Positions 19,096 to 28,346 are shown, counted from the stretch's first letter. The stretch is DNA of 64,000 nucleotides from an uncultured Eubacterium sp. (GCA_910584645.1 CAJUAU010000017.1:3060-67059); one strand, 5' to 3'. Notes: generated by a model from the sequence alone, not told the origin. Numbers and translations are program-made.

Positions 19096-19114
19096 GGGCT
19101 TTTGGGATTTTTTT
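19083..19114 (+). terminator. Plus-strand terminator-like hairpin overlapping the rimP promoter
   Basis: Plus strand: TCCCAAAAAGC (19083-19093), loop AAGG, GCTTTTGGGA (19098-19107), then seven T. No plus-strand gene ends here, so it may block antisense transcription leaving the rimP region. Confidence 0.5.
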
Positions 19115-19123
19115 GTACTTTTG

Positions 19124-20872
19124 CTAATTTCCTGCCAATGTATACATATTATAGTAGACACCCCGCTGTTCCATCAGCTGGGAATGTGTCCCCTCCTCCG
19201 CGATGCCTTCCTCGGTCAGCACAAGGATCCTCTGGGCATTGCGGATGGTAGAAAGCCGATGGGCGATCACAAAAGTCGTACGGTTTTTCGCCAGCTTCTC
19301 CAGCGACTCCTGCACCACCTTCTCACTCTCGTTATCCAGCGCCGAGGTTGCCTCGTCAAATATAAGGATAGGGGGATTTTTCAAAAATACCCGGGCGATG
19401 GAAAGCCGCTGCTTCTGCCCGCCGGACAGCTTCACTCCCCGCTGTCCGATATTGGTCTCATATCCTTCCGGCAGGTTCATGATAAACTCATGGGCGTTGG
19501 CATTCTTCGCCGCCTCTATGATCTCATCCCTGCTGGCGTCCGGTCTTCCATACCGTATATTGTCGATCACTGTCCCGGCAAAGAGATATACATCCTGCTG
19601 GACGACGCCAATGTTTTGGCGCAGGCTTTTCAGGGAATACTCCCGGATGTCCCTTCCGTCAATCCGCACACAGCCAAAAGTCACCTCGTAAAATCTCGGG
19701 ATCAGGCTGCACAGCGTCGTCTTCCCGGCTCCTGACGATCCCACCAGCGCCACATACTCTCCCTCCTCTACTTTCAGGCTCACATGGCTGAGTACCTTTT
19801 CCTGATCTTCCTCATACCGGAAGCCCACGTCATCAAACTCCACATCTCCCCGTAAGCTTTCCGCCTCCACCGGGTGTTCTGCCTCCTGGATCTCCGGTTC
19901 GATGGCAAGGATCTCACGGAACCGCTCGTAACCAGAGATCCCGTTCTGGAACTGCTCCGTAAAGTTGATAAGCTTCTGTACCGGCTCGGTAAAATTATTG
20001 ATATAGAGAAGAAATGTGATAAGATCCGGCGCATTCAGAGAGCCATTAGTCAGGAAAAACGCCCCCACGACGATGACCAGCACCGTGATCATCGTGATAA
20101 ATGCCGTCAGCCCGGCATGGTACTGTCCCATATAAAAATAGCTGTTTTTCTTGCTGTCCAGAAACCCCTGGTTTCCTTCCATAAATTTCTCCTGCTCCAC
20201 ATCCTCATTGGCAAAGGACTTGACCACCCGGATACCGGAGAGATTGTCTTCGATGCGGGCGTTGATATCTGCCACCTTTTCCCGGTTCCGCTTAAAAGCG
20301 CGTTTCATTTTCTTATTCAAAATGTAAGCGTAGACAAACATCACCGGGATCAGGACAAATGCCGCCACCGCAAGTTTCGGGTTCACCCAGATCAGTATGG
20401 CCAGCGTCCCGATAAACTTGATAAAGGAGATCACCACATCCTCCGGCCCATGATGCAGAAGCTCAGTGATGTCAAACAGGTCATTGGTGATCCGGGACAT
20501 AAGCTGCCCCACCTTCTGGTTGTCGTAAAAAGAGAAGGATAATTTCTGATAGTGCTCAAAGATCTCCTTTCTCATATTGAACTCGATCTTCGCCCCCATC
20601 ACATGACCGTAATTGCCAATGAAATAATTGCTGAAACACTGTATTCCCACCAGCACTGTCATCAGCACCCCCAGCCACAGGATGGTATTCCAGATCTGCT
20701 CCTTCGGCATGTAGATCACCGTCCCGGTTATATAACGCACGATCAGCGGGATCACCAGCGTAGTGGCCGCTCCCAGAAAGGCAAAGAACATGTCCGCCGC
20801 AAAAATTCCCCGGAAGGGCTTATAATAACTTAAAAATTCATTCCATTTAAAATATTTCTTTTCTGTCTCCAT
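19124..20872 (-). CDS. ABC exporter, fused membrane and ATPase domains (type IV, MsbA/BmrA-like)
   Basis: 582 residues from ATG 20872 (AGGAG seven nt before). Six-helix membrane domain (about 15-300) with the cytoplasmic coupling segment DNQKVGQLMSRITNDLFDITE, then an ATPase with Walker A GSSGAGKTT, signature LSGGQKQRLSIARVFL, Walker B ILIFDEATSALD and H-loop AHRLST. A half transporter with no partner nearby, so a homodimer is expected; the cargo is unknown. A 14-codon upstream extension would cross the tRNA terminator and is rejected. Confidence 0.93.
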   Translation of the reverse strand: METEKKYFKWNEFLSYYKPFRGIFAADMFFAFLGAATTLVIPLIVRYITGTVIYMPKEQIWNTILWLGVLMTVLVGIQCFSNYFIGNYGHVMGAKIEFNMRKEIFEHYQKLSFSFYDNQKVGQLMSRITNDLFDITELLHHGPEDVVISFIKFIGTLAILIWVNPKLAVAAFVLIPVMFVYAYILNKKMKRAFKRNREKVADINARIEDNLSGIRVVKSFANEDVEQEKFMEGNQGFLDSKKNSYFYMGQYHAGLTAFITMITVLVIVVGAFFLTNGSLNAPDLITFLLYINNFTEPVQKLINFTEQFQNGISGYERFREILAIEPEIQEAEHPVEAESLRGDVEFDDVGFRYEEDQEKVLSHVSLKVEEGEYVALVGSSGAGKTTLCSLIPRFYEVTFGCVRIDGRDIREYSLKSLRQNIGVVQQDVYLFAGTVIDNIRYGRPDASRDEIIEAAKNANAHEFIMNLPEGYETNIGQRGVKLSGGQKQRLSIARVFLKNPPILIFDEATSALDNESEKVVQESLEKLAKNRTTFVIAHRLSTIRNAQRILVLTEEGIAEEGTHSQLMEQRGVYYNMYTLAGN

Positions 20873-20900
20873 TTTGGTCTCCTGGTCGATTTTCTGTATC

Positions 20901-20925
20901 AAAAAAACCGACATCCGCCGGTTTT
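20901..20925 (-). terminator. Terminator of tRNA-Glu
   Basis: Minus strand: AAAACCG (20925-20919), 8-nt loop, CGGTTTT (20910-20904), followed by more T. It lies 12 nt after the tRNA and upstream of the ABC exporter start. Confidence 0.8.
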
Positions 20926-20937
20926 AATAAATTATAA

Positions 20938-21009
20938 TAGTCCGTAGGGGAATCGAACCCCTGTTTCTGCCGTGAGAGGGCAGCGTCTTAGCCGCTTGAC
21001 CAACGGACC
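20938..21009 (-). tRNA. tRNA-Glu (CTC)
   Basis: 72 nt, cloverleaf complete: acceptor GGTCCGT/ACGGACT with discriminator A, short D arm, anticodon arm CTGCC-CTCTCAC-GGCAG giving anticodon CTC (reads GAG), T arm AGGGG-TTCGATT-CCCCT. CCA is not encoded. Own promoter and terminator; it is a single gene, not part of an array. Confidence 0.95.
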
Positions 21010-21024
21010 GTGTCAACAGTTAAT

Positions 21025-21053
21025 ATATTACTATAAAATTCAACTGTTGTCAA
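21025..21053 (-). promoter_or_regulatory. Promoter of tRNA-Glu
   Basis: Minus strand: -35 TTGACA (21053-21048), 17-nt spacer, -10 TAATAT (21030-21025), ending about 15 nt before the tRNA. Confidence 0.85.
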
Positions 21054-21152
21054 CACTTTTTTCAATTTTCTGTAACTGTTCTATAATTGTTTTATTATTC
21101 CTGCCATCAAGTATTAATCTTTTATCATCTCCTTCCTCTCCAGACAATCATC

Positions 21153-22100
21153 CTATTCCTTTTCCACCACTCTTACCTTTTTGGACAGCGCCCCCTTCTT
21201 CCGGAACAGCGTCCTGTACTCCTCCCCCTTTTCCTTCGGCACATAGATCACTACCTTCTTTCCGATCCCCCGGAAGGCGTTTTCCTTCACTTTTTTGATC
21301 TTACGGGATTTTATCCTGATCTCCCGCAGCTTTTTGCACTTATTAAATATGCCTTCAAAGTATACGTCGTCCTCATCCCCAGGATAGCTGCCTCCCAGTT
21401 CCTCCACATTTTCCGGCAGCGTGATCTTCTCGATGGAAGTCTTTGCAAATGCTGCATCCCGGATGATCCTCACACTGGAAGGAAGTTTGATCTGGGACAG
21501 GCCGTAGGCGGCATAGACAAAATCAATCGGAATGATCTCAAGGCGGCTGGGCACATGGATCTTTTTTAAGTTATGGGAAAAAAACCGGAAGGGATCGTTG
21601 TCCATTTTTACCAGGGAATCTGGCAGGATCAGTTCCCGGCACCCCTGGCAGTCTATCGAAGAAGTTCCTACCTCTCTTAAGTTTCTGGAAAACCTTATCC
21701 TCCGGCAATTGGGACTAAATCCAATTGCATCATCTGCTATCTTTGTAATGCTGTCTGCCATAACAATTTCTTCAACCTTATAAGTATCTGTTTCTAAATT
21801 CTCTATCCCCTTGATCCCCTTTTTAAAGACCACCTTCCTGATCTCTCTGCCCCAGCACTCATACTCGCATATGATCTCATTTCCTTTTCTAGAGTCCTTT
21901 GTCACAACCCCTTTCCCGCTGAAAGTAAGCGTCTTTGTCTTTCTATCATACCGCCAGGTATTTCCGTTGTCATCCACTCCCCGCACCGGCTTTTTCTTTG
22001 CACAGGCCGGACCGCTGCCCGCCAGCAGCAGCCCGGACAGCAGCAGGCACAGTGCCAGGATAAATCTTACCGGGATTCCCCGTCTGTTTTTGAATCTCAT
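21153..22100 (-). CDS. Secreted leucine-rich repeat (BspA-like) protein, copy 1
   Basis: 315 residues. Signal peptide (ILALCLLLSGLLLAG, likely cut at ACA-KK), then a conserved opening DDNGNTWRYDRKTKTLTFSG and BspA-type LRR_5 repeats with the recurring pattern VxEIVMADSITKIADDAI, LREVGTSSIDC, RELILPDSLVK, LKKIHVPSRLEII, LSQIKLPSSVRIIRDAAF and IEKITLPENVEEL. Basic C-terminus, no sortase or membrane anchor. Such LRRs are usually surface or adhesion modules; the partner is unknown. Last of three tandem copies following the S8 protease; it differs from copies 2 and 3 mainly in the first third and at the C-terminus. Confidence 0.87.
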   Translation of the reverse strand: MRFKNRRGIPVRFILALCLLLSGLLLAGSGPACAKKKPVRGVDDNGNTWRYDRKTKTLTFSGKGVVTKDSRKGNEIICEYECWGREIRKVVFKKGIKGIENLETDTYKVEEIVMADSITKIADDAIGFSPNCRRIRFSRNLREVGTSSIDCQGCRELILPDSLVKMDNDPFRFFSHNLKKIHVPSRLEIIPIDFVYAAYGLSQIKLPSSVRIIRDAAFAKTSIEKITLPENVEELGGSYPGDEDDVYFEGIFNKCKKLREIRIKSRKIKKVKENAFRGIGKKVVIYVPKEKGEEYRTLFRKKGALSKKVRVVEKE

Positions 22101-22145
22101 GATCTCTCTCCCTCCTCTGCCTAATAGGATTCACAGTTCTACGGA

Positions 22146-23087
22146 CTATTCCTTTTCCACCACTCTTACCTTTTTGGACAGCGCCCCCTTTTTCCGGAAC
22201 AGTGTCCTGTACTCCTTCCCCTTTCCTTTCGGCACATAGATCACTACCTTCTTCCCGATCCCCCGGAAGGCATTTTCCTTCACTTTGGTGATCTTCCGGG
22301 ATTTTATCCTGATCTCCCGGAGCTTTTTGCATTTATAAAATATGCCGTCAAAGTATACATCGTCCTCATCCCCTGGAAAGCTCCCTCCCAGTTCCTCCAC
22401 ATTTTCCGGCAGCGTGATCTTCTCGATGGAAGTCTTCGCAAATGCCCTGTCCCGGATGATCCTCACGCTGGAGGGAAGCTTGATCTGGGACAGGTCGTAG
22501 GCGGCATAGACAAAACCAATCGGGACGATCTCAAGGCGGCTGGGCACATGGATCTTTTTTAAGTTGTGGGAAAAGAACCCAAACGGATCACTATCCATCT
22601 TTACCAGGGAATCCGGCAGGATCAGTTCCCGGCACCCCCGGCAGTCTATCGAATTAGTTCCTACCTCTCTTAAGTTTTTGGAAAACCTTATCCTCCGGCA
22701 ATTCTCACTAGACATAATTGCATCATCTGCTATCTTTGTTATGCTGTCCGCCATAACGATTTCTTCTACATTATCCAGCTCTGTCTCCAGGTTCTCTATT
22801 CCCTTAATCCCCTTTTTAAAGACCACCTTCCTGATCTCTTTTCCCCAGCACTCATACTCGCATATGATCACATCTCTGGAGTCCCTTGCCACACTTCCCT
22901 TCCCGCTGAAAGTAAGCGTCTTTGTCTTTTTATCATACCGCCAGGTATTTCCGTTGTCATCCACTCCCCGCACCGGCTTTTTCTTTGCACAGGCCGGACC
23001 GCTGCCCGCCAGCAGCAGCCCGGACAGCAGCAGGCACAGTGCCAGGATAAATCTTACCGGGATTCCCCGTCTGTTTTTGAATCTCAT
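22146..23087 (-). CDS. Secreted leucine-rich repeat (BspA-like) protein, copy 2
   Basis: 313 residues; identical signal peptide and opening to copies 1 and 3. Distinct variants in the middle: TELDNVEEIV, DAIMSSENCRRI, YDLSQ, SFPGDEDDVYFDGIFYKC. Shares GSVARDSRD and the PKGKGKEY tail with copy 3. The start follows GGAGGGAGAGAGATC, the same 45-nt spacer that precedes each following copy. Secreted, with no visible anchor. Confidence 0.87.
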   Translation of the reverse strand: MRFKNRRGIPVRFILALCLLLSGLLLAGSGPACAKKKPVRGVDDNGNTWRYDKKTKTLTFSGKGSVARDSRDVIICEYECWGKEIRKVVFKKGIKGIENLETELDNVEEIVMADSITKIADDAIMSSENCRRIRFSKNLREVGTNSIDCRGCRELILPDSLVKMDSDPFGFFSHNLKKIHVPSRLEIVPIGFVYAAYDLSQIKLPSSVRIIRDRAFAKTSIEKITLPENVEELGGSFPGDEDDVYFDGIFYKCKKLREIRIKSRKITKVKENAFRGIGKKVVIYVPKGKGKEYRTLFRKKGALSKKVRVVEKE

Positions 23088-23132
23088 GATCTCTCTCCCT
23101 CCTCTGCCTAATAGGATTCACAGTTCTACGGA

Positions 23133-24074
23133 CTATTCCTTTTCCACCACTCTTACCTTTTTGGACAGCGCCCCCTTTTTCCGGAACAGTGTCCTGTACT
23201 CCTTCCCCTTTCCTTTCGGCACATAGATCACTACCTTCTTCCCGATCCCCCGGAAGGCATTTTCCTTCACTTTGGTGATCTTCCGGGATTTTATCGTGAT
23301 CTCCCGCAGCTTTTTGCACTTATTAAATATGCCTTCAAAGTATACGTCGTCCTCATCCCCAGGATAGCTGCCTCCCAGTTCCTCCACATTTTCCGGCAGC
23401 GTGATCTTCTCAATGGAAGTCTTTGCGAATGCTGCATCCCGGATAATTCTCACGCTGGAGGGAAGTTTGATCTGGGACAGGCCGTAGGCGGCATAGACAA
23501 AACCAATCGGAACGATCTCAAGGCGGCTGGGCACATGGATCTTTTTTAAGTTATGGGAAAAAAATCCAAAGGGACCACTGTCCATCTTTACCAGGGAATC
23601 CGGCAGGATCAGTTCCCGGCACCCCTGGCAGTCGATCGAATTAGTCCCTGCCTCCCTCAAGTTTTTGGAAAACCTTATCCTCCGGCAATTGGGACTAAGA
23701 CCTATTGCATAATCTCCAATCTTTGTAATGCTGTCTGCCATAACAATTTCTTCAACCTTATAAGTATCTGTTGCTAAATACTCTATTCCCTTGATTCCCT
23801 TTTTAAAGACCACCTTCCTGATCTCTTTTCCCCAGCACTCATACTCGCATATGATCACATCTCTGGAGTCCCTTGCCACACTTCCCTTCCCGCTGAAAGT
23901 AAGCGTCTTTGTCTTTTTATCATACCGCCAGGTATTTCCGTTGTCATCCACTCCCCGCACCGGCTTTTTCTTTGCACAGGCCGGACCGCTGCCCGCCAGC
24001 AGCAGCCCGGACAGCAGCAGGCACAGTGCCAGGATAAATCTTACCGGGATTCCCCGTCTGTTTTTGAATCTCAT
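23133..24074 (-). CDS. Secreted leucine-rich repeat (BspA-like) protein, copy 3
   Basis: 313 residues. Mosaic: opening and tail like copy 2 (GSVARDSRD, KITKVKEN, PKGKGKEY), middle like copy 1 (TDTYKVEEIV, SPNCRRIRFS, RDAAFAKTS, SYPGDEDDVYFEGIFNKC). Lies 20 nt after the S8 protease and is probably cotranscribed with it. Signal peptide present; LRR_5 repeats as in the other copies. Confidence 0.87.
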   Translation of the reverse strand: MRFKNRRGIPVRFILALCLLLSGLLLAGSGPACAKKKPVRGVDDNGNTWRYDKKTKTLTFSGKGSVARDSRDVIICEYECWGKEIRKVVFKKGIKGIEYLATDTYKVEEIVMADSITKIGDYAIGLSPNCRRIRFSKNLREAGTNSIDCQGCRELILPDSLVKMDSGPFGFFSHNLKKIHVPSRLEIVPIGFVYAAYGLSQIKLPSSVRIIRDAAFAKTSIEKITLPENVEELGGSYPGDEDDVYFEGIFNKCKKLREITIKSRKITKVKENAFRGIGKKVVIYVPKGKGKEYRTLFRKKGALSKKVRVVEKE

Positions 24075-24094
24075 GATCTCTCTCCCTCCCCTGC

Positions 24095-27000
24095 CTAATA
24101 GGATTCACAGTTTACAGAATTATAATTGTGGGGGATGATCTCCCCGGTCTGCGCGTTATAGCAGAAAACATTCCAGTAATATCCATCCTCCTGAGGTACA
24201 TAATAAGTTTTCCACGGAAGGGCAGAATTCCCCCTGTACACCTGGACTGTCGCCCCGGAATTCCTCAACTGTTTTTGGCTTCCACGGGAGTAGTTGTGTA
24301 CATAAAACTCATAGTCTTCTGATTCCGGGTGGTAAATGGTCGTCGTCTCCGGGCCATAGCTGGTAGTATCATCCACATCCAGTTGGAATTCCACCCCTCC
24401 CTCTGAATTATAGATTACCTTCTGCCCATAATACATATGCGCTTTCCGGCCGTCCGCCGTGGTGCCCACCAGATGGGAATCCAGGTCGCTGGGATTCGCT
24501 CCCCAGGTCAGCACGATCCTCAACTGTCTGGAATCCAGTCCGCTGCTGACCACCCCGTTCTGATTCTCAATGATGCTGCCACCTATGATCTTCACAAGCA
24601 TAGTGCTGTCGGTATATTTTATCTCTCCCTGGCGCTGATCCACGATCTGGACTGTATAATATCCCGCCGGCAGATCCGCCGCCCCGTAGCATCCGTTTTC
24701 ATCTGTCCGGATCGTCAGTACCACGTCGCCGCTGGTGACCCCTACGCCACGGCGGAACAAAAGCGAAATATCCGATACGGCTTCCGCTGTTTTAGCGTCC
24801 AGGATAGTTCCCCTGGCTCCGCCTTTTCCATCATAAACATCGGAAATCGGGGTGAGCACCGGATTGTATACCACCGGATCACTGCTGGTGACCATAACCT
24901 TCGCCTCCAGGTCGATATATCCGGATTTGCTGATGGACATACAGTACACGCCGGGAGAGAGATCCGCGATTTCATACATGCCGCTCTGGTCTGAGCTGCA
25001 CTGATGCACCGCCCCGGTATTATAATCCGTCAGCTGGACCTCCGCACCGGACAGGGGCGATTGTTCTCCTGTATCCGCCTGATTTACCCGTCCTCTTAAT
25101 ACAGATCTCGATATCTCTTCCTTTCCGATCTCGATCTGGCGGGCAGAACACATAAGCCGGACCGGATTTTTATTCGTCTTACTTTTTCTGTCCCGGTCCT
25201 CTTCCGCCGATTTTTCTCTCTGGATGTCTTCTGGTGTACGGTCACAGGAATATTGTTTGGTGATCACATATGGTTTCCCTGTGAGTTCCTCCGTTCCAGA
25301 TACCTGAATCGTATAACTCCCGCCGATCCATGCGAAGAATCCTTTCTTTTTTTTCTTCTCCACCACTCTGTCTCTTTTTCCCTCCGTATCAAAAACTTCT
25401 ACTTTAGCGTGTTCGTCGAAGACCTTTACCCACACAAACTCATAGTTCCAGGTCCGGTCGAATATTTTTCCCACATCTGCCTGATCCGCTTGGTATAATA
25501 TCTCCTCGTCATTCGATTTACCGGCATGCATGCGGAGATACCCCGACAGATTGCGGAGCCCGTACCCGTTATACAGATACTCGTCCAGTTTGGAAGAAAA
25601 ACTTTTCACTCTGCAGGCGCGGAACTCATCAATGCTCCCTTTGTAGGATTTTAACTTTGACTTCTTTTTCTTCATACCGATTTTGTTTAACACCTGATTG
25701 CACACCTGCTGGGCTGATTTATACCGCAGGTCAACGATCTCCGGATCGTCCGCTCTGTCCCGCACCTTGCTTTTCTTTTGTTTTGTATTTTTCCTCTCGC
25801 TCTTCTGGTGGGTGATACGTCCCCATTTCAGGAAATCTTCATCCGTCTTTTCCGTTCCCTTCCGGGGCTTGATCCTGCCATAGGCGCTGTGGGCAAATTC
25901 ATCCGACAGCGTGTGAAGCGCCATGCCATAAACAAAGGCGGCACGTTGTTTCCGTTCCTTTTTATTCTTTGCTTCTGCCCAAAAACCTTTGCTAACCATG
26001 GAATCTTTAAACCTTTTATATAATAGTTTTTCAACATCACGATCATTCAGCGCTTTCTTTCCCTCCTGGTACTTTTTAGCATTCTTAAACATGTCATCAA
26101 AATGCCCCTTCTTCCACCACTTTCCCTTTTTCAGGTAATGTCCCGCCTGCTCCATCAAAAAGAGATATCCCAGAATATAGTCCTTTGTATAGTAGCCGTG
26201 AAAATAAGGATTCTTATTCATTCTTTTCAAATCTTTATTTTGATCCGGATACACCGCCCCATCTTTTATGTCCTCTCTGTCTCCCGCCAGTTCCTGGTGC
26301 GTTTTACCCACCCAGGAAGCCGCTGCTTCATCCTGCTCACAGCCGACGACATCTTTTTCGTTTTTGATCCCTTCCTCCGTCTCCAGAAGGTTCTCTACAT
26401 TTTCTGTAATCTTCTTCCGCCCGGAGTATTCTTTCTCAAAATCGTCGTAATACTGCAGCGCATAGGCACAGTCGATCAGTCCGTATCCGTATACTTTTTC
26501 ATCCCCCAGGTGATTTGCTGTGACGTCGATAAGACTGCGGATAAACCCTGCCGGCTTTTCCAGATCCCTCTGCCAGAGCATTGCCGCCAGTGCTGTCACC
26601 TGCGGAGCAGCCATGCTTGTTCCGGAAAAGGAATCCAGGCACTCAAAGGCTCCATAAGAAGCGATGTTTTCTCCCGGCGCCACCACTTCCATTTCCCCTC
26701 CTTCTGCGCTCTGTTCTGCCTTCTCTCCCCTGGCATTCACAGATCCCACTGCCATCACTTCCTCATACCTGGCAGGATATTGAATCTCTTCCCCATTTCC
26801 TGCCGCTGCAATGATGAGAATCCCTTTGTCACTGGCGGATTTAACAGCGCGGTGCAGCCGCTCGTCATCCCGGTCGGTCCCCCAGCTGATATTGAGGATA
26901 TCCACTCCCTGGGCGACCGCCCACTCTATGCCCTGGATCACCCTTTCTATGGGCGCATGATTTTTCTCGTCCAGCACTCTTGCAGAGTAGATCCTCACAT

Positions 27001-28285
27001 TGGGATTCACCCCGTCGATCTGTGCATAATGGTCTGCATAGTTGTCAGCATAGCGGAATGCTGGCAGATCCTCTTCTTCTCCAGGGGAAAGGTCTTCCGA
27101 ATCCGCTGCCGCCGCATCGGCTCCCGGTTCTGTAAATCCTTCCGGGGTTTCCTGGGGAACCCCTTCTGATACACAATTGTCTCTTTCCGTAAGAAAACTA
27201 CCGTCAAAACGTGCTTCTTCCTCTGGTTCTCCTGCCTCATCATCTTCCTCTTCCCTGTCTCTGTTTTCCCTTTTTGCCCCCATGATACCAGCGACGGCTG
27301 TCCCGTGACCGCTTAAGTCATCATAAAGAATATTGGAATCGTCATAGGTTTCCACAAAATTTTCCCGCTCCACTACTGACAGGGTATCCGAGTAATCTAC
27401 ACCAGAATCCAGCAGTCCAACCTTTACCTGATAGCCCTTTTTACATGCTTTTACCACATCCTGGTCATTGGCATGGATCATCTCCCGGTGCCACTGCTCG
27501 TCCATCTTAAGAGAACAGTCCCGCATCTGCGTAATCTTTATGTTTTCCGGCATCCGTATGTCTTCCCCGTCCCCGGGAAAAGTCCATTTCATACCGAAGG
27601 TTATGCTTTCCCCTGCCTCGATGATGGCAGTATGATCCGCGTAAGATAACTTATATATCGTATCTTCTCTTCCGCTGATCCCGGCATTCCAGATCTCCTT
27701 GATCTCATAGTTCAATGGCATCTCCCAGGATATCTTCCAGTCCTCGATATCTTCCTGGGATACATTTTTCAATGTTGCCTTTACAATACAGCCCCCTTTC
27801 CACTTAGATTCCACATCAAAAGTCAGGCGGCATTTTTCCCCCAGTTCTTCCACTTCATACTGGGGCATGCGGAAGGAATCCGGCATGTCTTTTTCCTGGC
27901 TATAGCCCGCCTGGAATCCGATCGACACCTTCTCTCCTGGCTGGATCACCTGATTATAGCCACAGTTTTTAATTATATATATATTTCCTTCATGAGCCTC
28001 AATCTTCGCATTCCACATATTTTCAAACTCATCCTGGGACTCAAAGATCAGTTTCCAGTTTTCAATCTTTTCTTTCCCTGTGTTTTCCAGAATGATTTCA
28101 CCCTGGTAATGGTTCTTCCATTCATTGGTTATCTTTCCTGTGACATGATACGTCTCCGCCTCATAAACAATGCTTTGCGCCTCCTCCCCATGAGCCGCCC
28201 TGGTCTGTGCCGCAGGTATGCCTGAAACTAAGACAGCTCCAGCCAACAGTACACTTAACACTTTTTTCATAAAATATTTTTTCAT
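24095..28285 (-). CDS. Giant secreted multidomain subtilisin (S8)
   Basis: 1396 residues. Signal peptide (1-30); two CBM2-like beta domains (about 40-130 and 150-255, each with Trp-rich ENW/DW and WNA motifs); S8 peptidase with Asp293 (LLDSGVDYSD), His327 (SGHGTAVAG), oxyanion Asn497 (AAAGNGEE) and Ser557 (FSGTSMAAPQ), so the triad is intact. An acidic Glu/Asp-rich insert (about 337-410) sits between His and the rest of the fold. Residues about 690-920 form a helical domain with HxxxDxxxH (HTLSDEFAHS, 791-799) resembling zinc-dependent phospholipase C folds. Two carboxypeptidase-regulatory/CnaB-like domains follow (1065-1145, 1155-1235), then a YfaP/DUF2135-like C-terminus (LTWGANPSDLDSHL, 1259 on). 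No anchor seen. Heads an operon with the LRR triplet. Confidence 0.88.
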   Translation of the reverse strand: MKKYFMKKVLSVLLAGAVLVSGIPAAQTRAAHGEEAQSIVYEAETYHVTGKITNEWKNHYQGEIILENTGKEKIENWKLIFESQDEFENMWNAKIEAHEGNIYIIKNCGYNQVIQPGEKVSIGFQAGYSQEKDMPDSFRMPQYEVEELGEKCRLTFDVESKWKGGCIVKATLKNVSQEDIEDWKISWEMPLNYEIKEIWNAGISGREDTIYKLSYADHTAIIEAGESITFGMKWTFPGDGEDIRMPENIKITQMRDCSLKMDEQWHREMIHANDQDVVKACKKGYQVKVGLLDSGVDYSDTLSVVERENFVETYDDSNILYDDLSGHGTAVAGIMGAKRENRDREEEDDEAGEPEEEARFDGSFLTERDNCVSEGVPQETPEGFTEPGADAAAADSEDLSPGEEEDLPAFRYADNYADHYAQIDGVNPNVRIYSARVLDEKNHAPIERVIQGIEWAVAQGVDILNISWGTDRDDERLHRAVKSASDKGILIIAAAGNGEEIQYPARYEEVMAVGSVNARGEKAEQSAEGGEMEVVAPGENIASYGAFECLDSFSGTSMAAPQVTALAAMLWQRDLEKPAGFIRSLIDVTANHLGDEKVYGYGLIDCAYALQYYDDFEKEYSGRKKITENVENLLETEEGIKNEKDVVGCEQDEAAASWVGKTHQELAGDREDIKDGAVYPDQNKDLKRMNKNPYFHGYYTKDYILGYLFLMEQAGHYLKKGKWWKKGHFDDMFKNAKKYQEGKKALNDRDVEKLLYKRFKDSMVSKGFWAEAKNKKERKQRAAFVYGMALHTLSDEFAHSAYGRIKPRKGTEKTDEDFLKWGRITHQKSERKNTKQKKSKVRDRADDPEIVDLRYKSAQQVCNQVLNKIGMKKKKSKLKSYKGSIDEFRACRVKSFSSKLDEYLYNGYGLRNLSGYLRMHAGKSNDEEILYQADQADVGKIFDRTWNYEFVWVKVFDEHAKVEVFDTEGKRDRVVEKKKKKGFFAWIGGSYTIQVSGTEELTGKPYVITKQYSCDRTPEDIQREKSAEEDRDRKSKTNKNPVRLMCSARQIEIGKEEISRSVLRGRVNQADTGEQSPLSGAEVQLTDYNTGAVHQCSSDQSGMYEIADLSPGVYCMSISKSGYIDLEAKVMVTSSDPVVYNPVLTPISDVYDGKGGARGTILDAKTAEAVSDISLLFRRGVGVTSGDVVLTIRTDENGCYGAADLPAGYYTVQIVDQRQGEIKYTDSTMLVKIIGGSIIENQNGVVSSGLDSRQLRIVLTWGANPSDLDSHLVGTTADGRKAHMYYGQKVIYNSEGGVEFQLDVDDTTSYGPETTTIYHPESEDYEFYVHNYSRGSQKQLRNSGATVQVYRGNSALPWKTYYVPQEDGYYWNVFCYNAQTGEIIPHNYNSVNCESY

Positions 28286-28305
28286 ATTGTCTAATCCCTT
28301 TCTTC

Positions 28306-28327
28306 TGCCTGCCGGCTTTGGCAGGCA
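28306..28327 (-). promoter_or_regulatory. Leader hairpin before the S8 protease
   Basis: Perfect 8-bp stem TGCCTGCC/GGCAGGCA with a 6-nt loop, ending 21 nt before the start codon. There is no U-run. It may stabilise the mRNA or modulate access to the AAAGGG ribosome site. Confidence 0.5.
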
Positions 28328-28346
28328 GATACATTTATTTTATTAC

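Larger units (their letters stand above)
21153..24074 (-). repeat. Tandem triplication of an LRR gene (about 990-bp unit)
   Basis: Three gene-plus-spacer units with a period of 993 and 987 bp. The spacers (start codon region, GGAGGGAGAGAGATC and the CTAATAGGATTCACAG segment) are virtually identical, and long coding stretches are identical between copies. Confidence 0.92.

Noticed and set aside
20938..21009. tRNA-Glu as integration site of the accessory block
   Set aside because: The tRNA 3' end faces the ABC exporter and not the secreted-protein genes, and I see no repeated tRNA 3' end at the far side.
21970..22100. LRR proteins as lipoproteins
   Set aside because: The Cys in GPACAKKK is not preceded by a proper lipobox (Leu-Ala/Ser-Gly/Ala); ordinary signal peptidase cleavage fits better.
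21153..24074. Repeats read as a CRISPR array or prophage
   Set aside because: The period is about 990 bp and each unit is a full gene with a signal peptide; no short spacers, cas or phage genes.
26102..27169. 355-codon plus-strand open frame opposite the S8 protease
   Set aside because: Antisense shadow; Pro/Cys/His-rich translation without a domain.
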